Positions 28,294-37,758 of a stretch of DNA of 64,000 nucleotides are shown piece after piece. The DNA is from Xylanimonas oleitrophica (GTDB lineage Bacteria; Actinomycetota; Actinomycetes; Actinomycetales; Cellulomonadaceae). The notes below the pieces were generated by a model. That model was given only the letters and a program-made list of their open reading frames with translations, was not told where the DNA came from and did not search any database. The stretch lies in the NCBI RefSeq assembly GCF_003244315.1, contig NZ_QKWH01000001.1, positions 248,001 to 312,000 on the forward strand, read 5' to 3'. Positions within the stretch are counted from its first letter, which is position 1. Each line of letters begins with the position of its first letter. Made by a program: the position numbers and the translations under genes.

Positions 28294-28674
28294 GTGGACG
28301 TAGGTGAGCCGAGCTACCCGTGCCCGTGCTGTGGGCACCTAGTGTTCGGCGAGCCGCCGGGCAGCTTCGAGATCTGCGATGTGTGCTTCTGGGAAGACGA
28401 TCCAATTCAACTGCGGTGGCCGGACTGGAGCGGTGGCGCGAACCGACCTTCCCTGATCGATGCTCAGCGCGCTTACGCCGACCTCGGGGCGATCGAGCCC
28501 CGGTTTGTCCGGATGGTGCGCGCTGCAACATTGTCTGAACCAGTCGACGCTGGTTGGCGTCCCCTCGATCCGGCCGTCGACAGGTTCGAGCCCTGGTCGG
28601 TCCGCAGCGCGCCGTGGCCCGAGGATCGCACGACGTTGTACTGGTGGCGGCCGACCTACTGGCGTCGCAGTTGA
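28294..28674 (+). CDS. CPCC family cysteine-rich protein, IS passenger gene
   Basis: 126 aa, GTG start. Opens with YPCPCCGHLVF (C10, C12, C13) and EICDVCFWEDDP (C28, C31), the defining motifs of Cys_rich_CPCC (PF14206), a small zinc-ribbon-like domain of unknown function, followed by RPSLIDAQRAYADLG. It lies inside the IS inverted repeats, starting 42 bases from the left repeat and ending eight bases from the convergent transposase stop. CPCC proteins are often found near toxin or immunity loci, but no function is shown here. Confidence 0.8.
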   Translation: MDVGEPSYPCPCCGHLVFGEPPGSFEICDVCFWEDDPIQLRWPDWSGGANRPSLIDAQRAYADLGAIEPRFVRMVRAATLSEPVDAGWRPLDPAVDRFEPWSVRSAPWPEDRTTLYWWRPTYWRRS

Positions 28675-28681
28675 GGACCGG

Positions 28682-29616
28682 TCACACCTTGGTCCACACG
28701 ATGCAAGCGGACAGGACGACAGCGGCACGGTAGGTGATGGCGAGTTTGTCGTAGCGGGTCGCCAGCCCGCACCATTGCTTGGTCAGGGCGAAGCCGCGTT
28801 CCACGACGTTGCGCCGCTTGTATTTCTCCGCGTCCAGTGCCGGTGGACGCCCGCCGGCTGAGCCCTTGCGCAGGCGGGCGGCGGCGGAGTCCTTCTTCTC
28901 GGGAATGACGGCCTTGATCCCACGGGAGCGCAGGTGCTCCCGAACGGGTCCGGTGGCGTAGGCGCGGTCGGCAATTACAGCGTTAGGTGTGGTGCGCGGA
29001 CGGCCGCGTCCCACAGCGCCGGACACGGATGTCGGCGAGCACCTCGGTGAGCATGGCACCGTCGTTGCGCTGCCCGCCGGTGATGACCGCGGCCAACGGA
29101 CGCCCCCGCCCGTCCACCGCGTGGTGGATCTTGGACGTCAGCCCGCCACGCGACCTACCGATGCCGTGACCCGCAGGTTCACGCTTCCCGCCGAGCGAGC
29201 CGGGGACGAACCCGTCAGATGGATTCGTGTGATTCGCTCGTGCCCCCTGTGTCCTGATCCGGGCGGGTCGTGTTCGTCGCGTGCTGGTGCGCACGGTTGA
29301 TCGTCGCGTCCACCGACACTGTCCAGTCGATCTTGCCCTCAGCGTCCGCGGCTGCCAGCAACCCGGCAAGCACCCTGTCCCACGTTCCGTCACCCGCATA
29401 CCGGCGGTGCCGCTTCCACACCGTCTTCCACGACCCGAAGTGCTCACGAGGCAGGTCTCGCCAGGGGATCCCGGTCCGGTATCGATAGATGATCCCCTCG
29501 ACCACCTTCCGGTTGTCCCAGAACGGGTGGCCACGCTGACCGGAGTTCGAGGGCAGCAGCGGTTCGATCCGCTCCCACTGCGCATCCGTAAGCGACTGGA
29601 ACCGAGTCGACGTCAC
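28682..29616 (-). pseudogene. IS5-type transposase broken into three reading frames
   Basis: Frame 1 (29616 to 29215) carries the N-terminal HTH-like part (LTDAQWERIEPLLPS, RTGIPWRDLP) and the first DDE aspartate in VSVDATINRAHQHA. Frame 2 (to 28983) carries IGRSRGGLTSKIHHAVDG and NDGAMLTEVLADIRV. Frame 3 (to 28682) carries VIADRAY, the second aspartate, and KRRNVVERGF, the glutamate. Both junctions need a +1 (or -2) shift. The first may be programmed as in two-ORF IS5 elements; the second, near 29020-29045, looks like a mutation, so the enzyme is probably inactive. Confidence 0.8.
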
Positions 29617-29662
29617 GCGGCGACTATGCAGCGCGCCGACTCACGAATATGGGAGACACGCC

Positions 29663-29666
29663 CTAG
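29663..29666. repeat. Target-site duplication CTAG, right copy
   Basis: Second copy of the CTAG flanking the IS. See the left copy at 28235-28238. Confidence 0.8.
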
Positions 29667-30089
29667 GAGGACGTCGTACTCCCAAGGATCTGCGCCACTT
29701 GCCCGGAGCCAGAGGTTGCCGCAGGCGTCGGGGACAGCCGCGTGCGCGTTGTCGGTGATCGGGGTGAGGCTGCCGGCGGCGGCCCACACGTCGAGTCGGC
29801 CGTTCATAAATGCGACGAATGCGCTGAGGTCGCTGCGGGGGATGCTGATGTCGAGATCCCCGTGTTCACGAGCGGTTCCGCTGAACGCGTCGATCGCCCA
29901 CCCGCCGGCGATCCACCAGCGTCGCGAGTAGTCGCGCAGGAGGTGGGCGGCGTCCGAAGGTGTGCGGCCTCGCCAGGGCCCGTACAGACGAACGGTCTCA
30001 GCGTGGCTCAGCATGCGCCGCAGTTTGCGAGCGGGCGATGCCCCATCGTCGCCCCACTGCCCGCAGATGGTCCTCCGTGCCGGAACTCG

Positions 30090-30113
30090 GTGGAGTTCCG
30101 CTTCAACGTGTAG
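30090..30113 (+). repeat. Right copy (attR-like) of the ychF 3' end, with the ancestral stop
   Basis: Bases 30090-30106 match the end of ychF at 16 of 17 positions. The next bases complete V-E-F-R-F-N-V and TAG, the ending usual for YchF proteins. Bases before 30090 do not match ychF, so this is a junction rather than a full duplicated gene. Confidence 0.75.
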
Positions 30114-30345
30114 CCCGTCCTCGCTCCGACGCCCGCGGTCGCGCGCTGGGCGGCCGCCTCCGCCGAGCGGGTGCTGCCGCTGTTCGGGGCCGACGCCGAA
30201 GCACGGGACCGCATCGGGGACGCCGGCGTACGGCGCGGGGCGGGTCAGCGCGGCCGAGGAGATCGCCAAGAGGCTGGTCGCCGTGAAGGCGGCCGGGGCC
30301 ACGATCCGTGCCATCCAGGCGGAGGTCGGCACGCGCTCGGTCTGA
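30114..30345 (+). pseudogene. Degraded gene remnant downstream of the ancestral ychF end
   Basis: One frame reads VARWAAASAERVLPLFGADAEARDRIGDAG without a start codon; it resembles the opening of Imm5-like putative immunity proteins. After a frame change the segment EEIAKRLVAVKAAGATIRAI runs to TGA at 30343. Base composition is that of the chromosome, not the islet. The assignment is weak: it could also be two unrelated fragments. Confidence 0.3.
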
Positions 30346-30355
30346 GGCGGGCTCG

Positions 30356-30892
30356 CTACAGCTCGCGGACGTGCAGCAGGCTGCGCAGGTCCACCTTGCG
30401 CCGGAGGTGGGAGCGCTCGGCCGCGTCGACGATCACGGCGGCCCCCAGCCAGGCCGCGCCGCTGCGCGCGACCAGCGTGTGCGCCGCCTCCACCTGCGCG
30501 CCGGTGGCGACCCAGTCGTCCACGAAGAGCACCCGGTCGCCAGGGCCGAGCAGGTTGCGGCGCACGCCCAGCCGCAGGTGACGGTCGCGGTAGTCGGGCG
30601 GGGCGGGGACCTGCAGCCAAGCGTCGGAGTCGGCGGCGGGGCCGGGATCCTTGAGGAGCTCGACGAAGCTGACGCCGAGGTGGACCGCGACGAGGGTGCC
30701 GAGCAGGGATCCGCGCGACTGGGGCCCGGTGACCACGGACGGCGGTGTCTCGGAGAACAGGGCTGCCAGCGCGGGGCCCAGTCCGGCCAGCAGGTCAGCG
30801 TCGCGCCACCAGCCCGTCGGGTCGGCGCGCAGGTCCGGGTCGGTCGCGTCACCGAGCCAGCGGAAGCCCTCGTGCAGGCGGGAGCGGAGCAC
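30356..30892 (-). CDS. Phosphoribosyltransferase-fold protein
   Basis: 178 aa. The PRPP-binding loop VLFVDDWVATGAQ (D125, D126) is characteristic of type I phosphoribosyltransferases; the pyrophosphate-side segment VTGPQSRGSLLGTLVA precedes it. Closest in general shape to adenine or orotate-type PRTases, but no base-specific hood motif is recognisable. GTG start. No operon partner: the next gene upstream diverges after about 360 bases. Confidence 0.8.
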   Translation of the reverse strand: MLRSRLHEGFRWLGDATDPDLRADPTGWWRDADLLAGLGPALAALFSETPPSVVTGPQSRGSLLGTLVAVHLGVSFVELLKDPGPAADSDAWLQVPAPPDYRDRHLRLGVRRNLLGPGDRVLFVDDWVATGAQVEAAHTLVARSGAAWLGAAVIVDAAERSHLRRKVDLRSLLHVREL

Positions 30893-31058
30893 GCTCGATG
30901 GTAGGGGAGTGCGGGCCGGGTCGGACGGTCGGCGGGGCGGCCCGCGGCCGGGACCTCGGGGTGCGGCCGGGGCCCGGCCGGAAAATCTGGTGACACGCGT
31001 GGGCGCCGCCGGTGAGCATCGAAGGTTGGCGTGTTACAGCACCCGAGCCTCTCGATGC

Positions 31059-31093
31059 CAACTGTTAACGGGCTGTTAAGTGAGTAACAGTTG
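31059..31093. promoter_or_regulatory. Inverted-repeat operator cluster upstream of the second transporter operon
   Basis: CAACTGTTA (31059-31067) and TAACAGTTG (31085-31093) form a perfect 9-bp inverted repeat around a 17-base centre that contains a third CTGTTAAG (31073-31080). A related GTTACAG lies at 31033-31039, and GTCGCAA / TTGCGAC (31102-31108, 31129-31135) form a second inverted pair. The stretch is AT-rich for this genome. The binding factor is unknown. Confidence 0.5.
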
Positions 31094-31253
31094 TGATTCA
31101 GGTCGCAATCAACTCGGTAACGATCCGGTTGCGACTGCCGGAAAGCTCACATCGTGGACAGTCGGCCTCGTATGTTCTGCGGAACCCGAGCGAGGGGTGA
31201 CCCCGGTCACGCTTCGCTGCCAGTCGGGTGCCCGTCCCCAGAGGAGAGTTCAC

Positions 31254-33074
31254 GTGAGAATCACTCGTGCCGGAGCCGCCGTCTCGGCGCTCGCCGCCGG
31301 AGCCCTGCTGCTCTCGGCCTGCACCAGCCCTGCTCAGAACGACGAGGCGGACGGGAACACGAGCCCGACCGCCGCGACCGTCGAGCCCACCGGAAGCTGC
31401 AAGCCCGACCTGGGCGGTGTCGAGACCGCCGACGGGAACATCAGCTACTCCGTCGGTGAGGCCGAGTTCCTCGGGTACAACTCCAACACCCCGGAGACCT
31501 ACTCCACCTACAACACGGCCGTGACCGACCGTCTCATCGGCGGGTTCTGGTACTGGGGCGTGGACGGGTCGGTCTGCCGTGACGAGGCGTTCGGCACGTA
31601 CGAGGCCATCTCCGAGGACCCGCTGCAGGTCCGCTACACGATCGCCGACGACGCCACCTGGTCGGACGGCACGCCCATCACGTACGCCGACTTCCTGCTC
31701 GACTGGGCCGCCCAGGCGATCACCACCGACGGCACCGTCACCACAGACGGCAGCGAGACGGCCCTGTTCAACCACATCTCGGGTCTCACCCTGGGTGACT
31801 ACGTGCCCGAGGGCCCGAAGGCCGACTCGGCCGACGCCAAGTCGTTCCAGTACGACTACGAGCGCGTCTACGCCGACTGGGAGATCCAGATCAGCGGTCC
31901 GTTCCCCGCGCACGTCGTGGCCGAGCAGGCCGGCGTCTCCACCGAGCAGCTCGTCGAGGCGATCCACAACCTCGACATGTCCGTGCTGCAGCCGGCCGCC
32001 GAGTTCTGGAACACCGGCTGGCTCTCGCAGACCCCGGGCGAGCTGCCCGACCCGGCGCTGGTCCCCGTCTCCGGCCCGTACACCTTCAAGGAGGGCGGCT
32101 GGGTCGCCGGTCAGTCGATCACGCTGACCGCCAACGAGAACTACTGGGGCACCCCGGCCGCCACGCGCGAGCTCACGTTCCGCTTCGCGCCGGCCGACAC
32201 CCACGTCCAGGCGCTGCAGAACGGTGACCTCGACGTCATCGAGCCGCAGGCCACGGTCGACACCGTCGCCCAGCTCGAGGCGATCGGCAGCTCGATCACC
32301 ATCACCACCGGCCAGACGCTCACGTGGGAGCACCTGGACTTCAACTTCGGTGCCGGTCCGTTCGCCGACAGCCTGCCGCTGCGCGAGGCGTTCGCCTACT
32401 GCGTGCCGCGCCAGGAGATCGTCGACAACCTGATCAAGCCGGTCGACGACTCGGCCGAGGTCATGAACGCCCGTGAGGTCTTCCCGTTCCAGGACGGCTA
32501 CGACGAGGTCGTCGAGGCGGCCTACGACGGCCGCTACGACCAGGTCGACCTCGACCAGGCCAAGGCCAAGTTCGAGGAGGCGGGCGCGACCGCTCCGGTC
32601 CAGGTCCGCATCGGCTACTCGGCCCCCAACCCGCGCCGCGCGGAGGAGGTCGCGTCGATCAAGGCCTCGTGCGACCAGGTGGGCTTCGAGGTCCAGGACG
32701 TCGGCTCGGCGGACTTCTTCGACACGGTCCTGCCGAACGGTGACTACGAGGTGGCGCTGTTCGCCTGGGCCGGCTCGGGCCAGATCGCCTCGGGCCAGAA
32801 CATCTACTCCTCGACCGGTACCCAGAACTACGGCAAGTACTCCGACGCCGAGGTCGACGCCGCCTGGGAGACCCTGGCCTCCTCGGCCGACCCTGAGGTC
32901 CACACCGAGCAGGTGAAGATCATCGAGAAGAAGCTGTGGGACACGCTGTACGGCATCCCGCTGTTCGCCCACCCGGGCGTGGCGGCCTACAGCTCGACGC
33001 TGCAGAACGTCCGTGACAGCGCCGCCCAGAGCGGTGCCGTCTGGAACGCCGAGCAGTGGTCTCGCGCCTCCTGA
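31254..33074 (+). CDS. ABC transporter substrate-binding lipoprotein, family 5 (peptide type)
   Basis: 606 aa from a GTG at 31254 with GAGGAGAG upstream. The signal peptide ends in LLLSAC, followed by an Asp/Glu/Asn-rich linker and the SBP_bac_5 fold (TWSDGTPITYADFLLDW, GPYTFKEGGWVAGQSITL). Peptide or another small oligomer is the probable ligand. It heads a four-gene operon with two permeases and a fused double ATPase, but is followed by two strong hairpins, so downstream genes may be expressed less. Earlier in-frame starts do not give a signal peptide. Confidence 0.9.
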   Translation: MRITRAGAAVSALAAGALLLSACTSPAQNDEADGNTSPTAATVEPTGSCKPDLGGVETADGNISYSVGEAEFLGYNSNTPETYSTYNTAVTDRLIGGFWYWGVDGSVCRDEAFGTYEAISEDPLQVRYTIADDATWSDGTPITYADFLLDWAAQAITTDGTVTTDGSETALFNHISGLTLGDYVPEGPKADSADAKSFQYDYERVYADWEIQISGPFPAHVVAEQAGVSTEQLVEAIHNLDMSVLQPAAEFWNTGWLSQTPGELPDPALVPVSGPYTFKEGGWVAGQSITLTANENYWGTPAATRELTFRFAPADTHVQALQNGDLDVIEPQATVDTVAQLEAIGSSITITTGQTLTWEHLDFNFGAGPFADSLPLREAFAYCVPRQEIVDNLIKPVDDSAEVMNAREVFPFQDGYDEVVEAAYDGRYDQVDLDQAKAKFEEAGATAPVQVRIGYSAPNPRRAEEVASIKASCDQVGFEVQDVGSADFFDTVLPNGDYEVALFAWAGSGQIASGQNIYSSTGTQNYGKYSDAEVDAAWETLASSADPEVHTEQVKIIEKKLWDTLYGIPLFAHPGVAAYSSTLQNVRDSAAQSGAVWNAEQWSRAS

Positions 33075-33085
33075 CGTGAGACGAC

Positions 33086-33169
33086 CGGGGCACCGGTGAC
33101 GGTGCCCCGGCCCTCGTCGGCCGACGTGCCGCACCGCAGGGGGCAGGGGTCTCACCCTGCCCCCTGCGG
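33086..33169 (+). terminator. Two consecutive hairpins after the binding-protein gene
   Basis: Hairpin 1: 11-bp stem, 33086-33096 with 33101-33111, GTGA loop. Hairpin 2: 15-bp stem, 33134-33148 with 33155-33169, 6-base loop. Both are perfect and lie between the binding protein and the first permease. Confidence 0.75.
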
Positions 33170-33286
33170 CGTGACACCGCCCGCCCGTACCGCCGACCTG
33201 TCGGCCCGCCCACGCGGCCGCCGGCCCGCAGGTCTCCCCACCCAGCAGACGTCGCCGCCCCGCGGCCGTCTCCGAAGGGCCCACCC

Positions 33287-34804
33287 GTGCTCAAGTTCAT
33301 CCTGCGGCGCGTCGCGGTCTCCGCGGTCGTGCTCCTCGCCGCCTCGTTCCTGATGTTCGTCCTGACGATCAACTCGGGCGACCCCCTGAAGGACCTGCGC
33401 GAGTCCAACGCCACCAACAAGCAGCAGCTCATCGACGCGCGGATCGCGTTCATGGGGCTCGACCTGCCCTGGTACGAGCGCTACTGGAACTGGCTCAAGG
33501 GCGTGGGCGGGTGCTTCACCGGCCAGTGCGACCTCGGCGTGACCGCCAACAACGTCGACGTGCTGAGCCTGACCACCCAGGCGGCGGGCGCGACGCTGCG
33601 CCTGGTGACCCTGGCGACCCTCCTGGCCATCGTGGTCGGCGTGGCGCTCGGCATCCTCACCGCCATCCGCCAGTACTCCGGCTTCGACTACTCCGTGACG
33701 TTCGGGGCCTTCCTCTTCTTCTCCCTGCCGGTGTTCTGGGCGGCGGTGCTGCTCAAGGAGTACGGCGCGATCCGGTACAACGACTGGATCGCCACGGGCC
33801 AGTACCAACCGGTCACGATCCTGGTGTCCGCGGCGGTGCTGGGCTTCGTGCTGCAGGCCGTGCTGGGTGGCGACAGGCGGCGGCGCCTGCTGACGGCGGG
33901 CGGGACGTTCGCGTTCGTCACCGTGGTGATGTTCGTGCTCAACGCGCTCGACTGGTACCGCAACCCGATGTTCGGCGCCGGCATGGTGCTGCTCGTCTCG
34001 GCCGGCGCCGGCGTCGTCGTCACCGCCCTGGTGACCGGCTTCGGCAACCGGCGCGTGCTGTACGGCGCGCTCACCACGGCCGTGGTCGGCGTGGTCGCAT
34101 ACTTCGTCTTCGCGCCGGTCCTGCTCGACCCGTCGTGGCTGTCGCTGATCGGGCTGTTCCTGCTGGCCGTGGTGGTCTCGCTCGGCATCGGGTACGCCTG
34201 GGGCGGCTACGCCCGCCGGCAGGCCATGCTCGTCACCCTGGTCACGGGTGTGCTGACGAGCCTGGCCGTCGTCTTCGACATCCTCGTGGCGCACTGGTCG
34301 AGCTTCCTGGGCCTCAAGTCCCGCCCCATCTCCACGATCGGTGCGGCGACGCCCAACTTCACCGGTGGCTTCTGGGAGTCGGTGCTGGACATGGGGGCGC
34401 AGATCCTGCTGCCGACGGTGCTGCTCACCCTGATCTCGGTGGCCTCCTACAGCCGTTACACGCGCTCCTCGATGCTCGAGGTGATGGGCCAGGACTACGT
34501 GCGCACGGCGCGGGCCAAGGGGCTGTCGGAGCGTGCCGTGATCACCAAGCACGCGTTCCGCAACGCCCTCATCCCGATCACCACGATCGTGGCGTTCGAC
34601 TTCGCCGGCCTGATCGGCGGCGCAGTCATCACCGAGCGGGTGTTCGGCTGGAAGGGCATGGGTGCCCTGTTCGCCGACGGCCTCAACCACGTGGACCCGG
34701 CGCCGGTGATGGCGTTCTTCCTGGTCACGGGTGTCGCGGCCGTCCTGATGAACCTGGTGGCGGACATCATCTACGCCTCCCTCGACCCGCGGATCAGGCG
34801 GTGA
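33287..34804 (+). CDS. ABC transporter permease (OppB type) with an extra membrane insertion
   Basis: 505 aa, about 180 more than a standard OppB/DppB permease. The N-terminal segment and the C-terminal half (QDYVRTARAKGLSERAVITKHAFRNALIP, then ADIIYASLDPRIRR) are typical. Residues about 170-330 hold an additional block of four to five hydrophobic segments placed between the second and third conserved helices. Similar long permeases occur in actinobacteria, so this is a variant rather than an error; the role of the insert is unknown. Confidence 0.85.
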   Translation: MLKFILRRVAVSAVVLLAASFLMFVLTINSGDPLKDLRESNATNKQQLIDARIAFMGLDLPWYERYWNWLKGVGGCFTGQCDLGVTANNVDVLSLTTQAAGATLRLVTLATLLAIVVGVALGILTAIRQYSGFDYSVTFGAFLFFSLPVFWAAVLLKEYGAIRYNDWIATGQYQPVTILVSAAVLGFVLQAVLGGDRRRRLLTAGGTFAFVTVVMFVLNALDWYRNPMFGAGMVLLVSAGAGVVVTALVTGFGNRRVLYGALTTAVVGVVAYFVFAPVLLDPSWLSLIGLFLLAVVVSLGIGYAWGGYARRQAMLVTLVTGVLTSLAVVFDILVAHWSSFLGLKSRPISTIGAATPNFTGGFWESVLDMGAQILLPTVLLTLISVASYSRYTRSSMLEVMGQDYVRTARAKGLSERAVITKHAFRNALIPITTIVAFDFAGLIGGAVITERVFGWKGMGALFADGLNHVDPAPVMAFFLVTGVAAVLMNLVADIIYASLDPRIRR

Positions 34805-34873
34805 CCGCCGTGCACGCTCCCGTGCCGAGCACCGTCCGACCTGCCGCCGAGCCTCGCACCACCGGAGACCGCC

Positions 34874-35871
34874 ATGAGTGAGATCAGGAACACCAGCCCC
34901 CGCGGGGAGGACTTCGAGCCCGTCCCCGCCCAGGCGGGCGTCGACGCCATCGGCATGGCCGCCGGCGTCGACCAGACGCCGCTGCCGGAGGAGGACAGGT
35001 CGTACAGCCAGGGGCAGCTCGTGCTGCGCCGGTTCCTGCGCCACCGCGGCGCCATGACGTCGCTCGTGGTGCTGGCGGTGATCGTCGTCGTGGCGTTCAC
35101 GTCCATCGGCATCGGGCCGATCCCCGGCTGGTGGAACAAGAACTACATCCTCACGTACCCGAAGATCGGCGACGGGTCGCCCACCTGGGCGCACCCCTTC
35201 GGGCAGGACACGATCGGCAAGGACTACTTCGCGCTGGTCATGCGAGGCACGCAGCGCTCGCTCATCATCGCGTTCGGCGTCGGCGTGATCTCGACCGTGA
35301 TCGGCACGGTGATCGGTGCGCTCGCCGGGTTCTACCGCGGCTGGGTGGAGTCGGTGCTGATGCGGCTGACGGACCTGTTCATCGTGATCCCGCTGCTCGT
35401 GCTGGCCGCGGTGCTCGGCAAGATCGCCTCGGGCTGGGGCGTGTGGGGCCTGACGCTGATGCTGGGCCTGGTGACGTGGACCGGGCTGGCGCGGCTGGTG
35501 CGCGGCGAGGTGCTGTCCCTGCGCGAGCGGGACTTCGTGACGGCGGCGCGGGCCGTGGGCACGAGCGCGAACCGCATCATCTTCAAGCACGTGCTGCCCA
35601 ACGCCGTCGGCGTCATCATCGTCGCGGCCACGCTGGCGATCGCCTCGGCCATCCTGCTGGAGACGTCCCTGAGCTTCCTCGGGTTCGGCGTCCAGGCCCC
35701 CGACACGTCGCTCGGGACGCTGATCTCCACCTACCAGAACGCGTTCACCACCCGGCCCTGGCTGTTCTGGTGGCCGGGCGTGCTCATCCTGGCGATCGCG
35801 CTGTGCGTGAACTTCCTGGGTGACGGCCTGCGTGACGCGTTCGACCCCCGCCAGAACAGGACCAAGGCCTG

Positions 35872-35872
<1 letters not shown>
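34874..35872 (+). CDS. ABC transporter permease (OppC type)
   Basis: 332 aa, ATG start with GGAG upstream. Cytoplasmic N-terminus of about 55 residues, first membrane segment (TSLVVLAVIVVVAFTSIG), conserved HPFGQDTIGKDYFA and coupling region RDFVTAARAVGTSANRII. The C-terminal LGDGLRDAFDPRQN is typical of OppC/DppC. The stop overlaps the ATPase start by one base. Confidence 0.9.
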
Positions 35873-37683
<1,811 letters not shown>

Positions 37684-37758
37684 TCCGGGAGCGGTCGGCG
37701 GGGTCGTGCGGGTTCGCCCGTGCGGTCCCGCTCGCCGCGTCGACGAGGGGACGACGAC

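Larger units (their letters stand above)
28239..29662. mobile_element. IS5-type insertion sequence with a passenger gene, 1,424 bp
   Basis: Perfect 14-bp terminal inverted repeats (28239-28252 GGCGTGTCTCCCAT and its complement at 29649-29662), flanked by CTAG on both sides. It contains a frame-broken IS5-type transposase on the reverse strand and a CPCC-family gene on the forward strand. At 1.4 kb it is longer than typical two-frame IS5/IS427 elements (about 0.85-1 kb); the extra length is the passenger. Precise excision would repair the host gene. Confidence 0.85.
27966..30014 (-). pseudogene. ANT-like nucleotidyltransferase gene split by an IS element
   Basis: The 5' part runs from an ATG at 30014 down to 29663 and the 3' part from 28234 to a TAG at 27966. 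Dropping the IS and one copy of CTAG joins them into an exact 621-base frame, 206 aa. The N-terminal part has WWIAGGWAIDAF and REHGDLDI (D53, D55), the metal-binding pattern of ANT(2'')-like nucleotidyltransferases. The 3' part encodes DGDTWRFKRDRTI, HLRPEVQLLLKAKHVRPQD and DLKRCLPAL, the usual C-terminal helices. In its present state the upstream part reads into the IS and adds 16 foreign residues, so the product is truncated. Confidence 0.85.
26070..30106. mobile_element. Islet of about 4.0 kb inserted at the ychF 3' end
   Basis: DNA between the two ychF-end repeats. Base and codon use change sharply: the first two genes use many A/T third positions (for example GAT, CAT, ATT, CCT), unlike the flanking GC-rich genes. 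Cargo: a P-loop kinase-like gene, an APH-fold phosphotransferase and a nucleotidyltransferase broken by an IS. No integrase or recombinase gene is visible, so integration was either catalysed in trans or by a gene since lost. Confidence 0.7.

Noticed and set aside
27907-28338. A 143-codon reverse-strand frame in the islet as an independent gene
   Set aside because: It crosses the IS boundary and target duplication. The correct reading of this stretch is the 3' part of the split nucleotidyltransferase, in another frame.
26053-30113. An intact integrase or recombinase gene in the islet
   Set aside because: No tyrosine or serine recombinase motif was found in any frame; the only mobility gene is the IS5-type transposase of the nested element.
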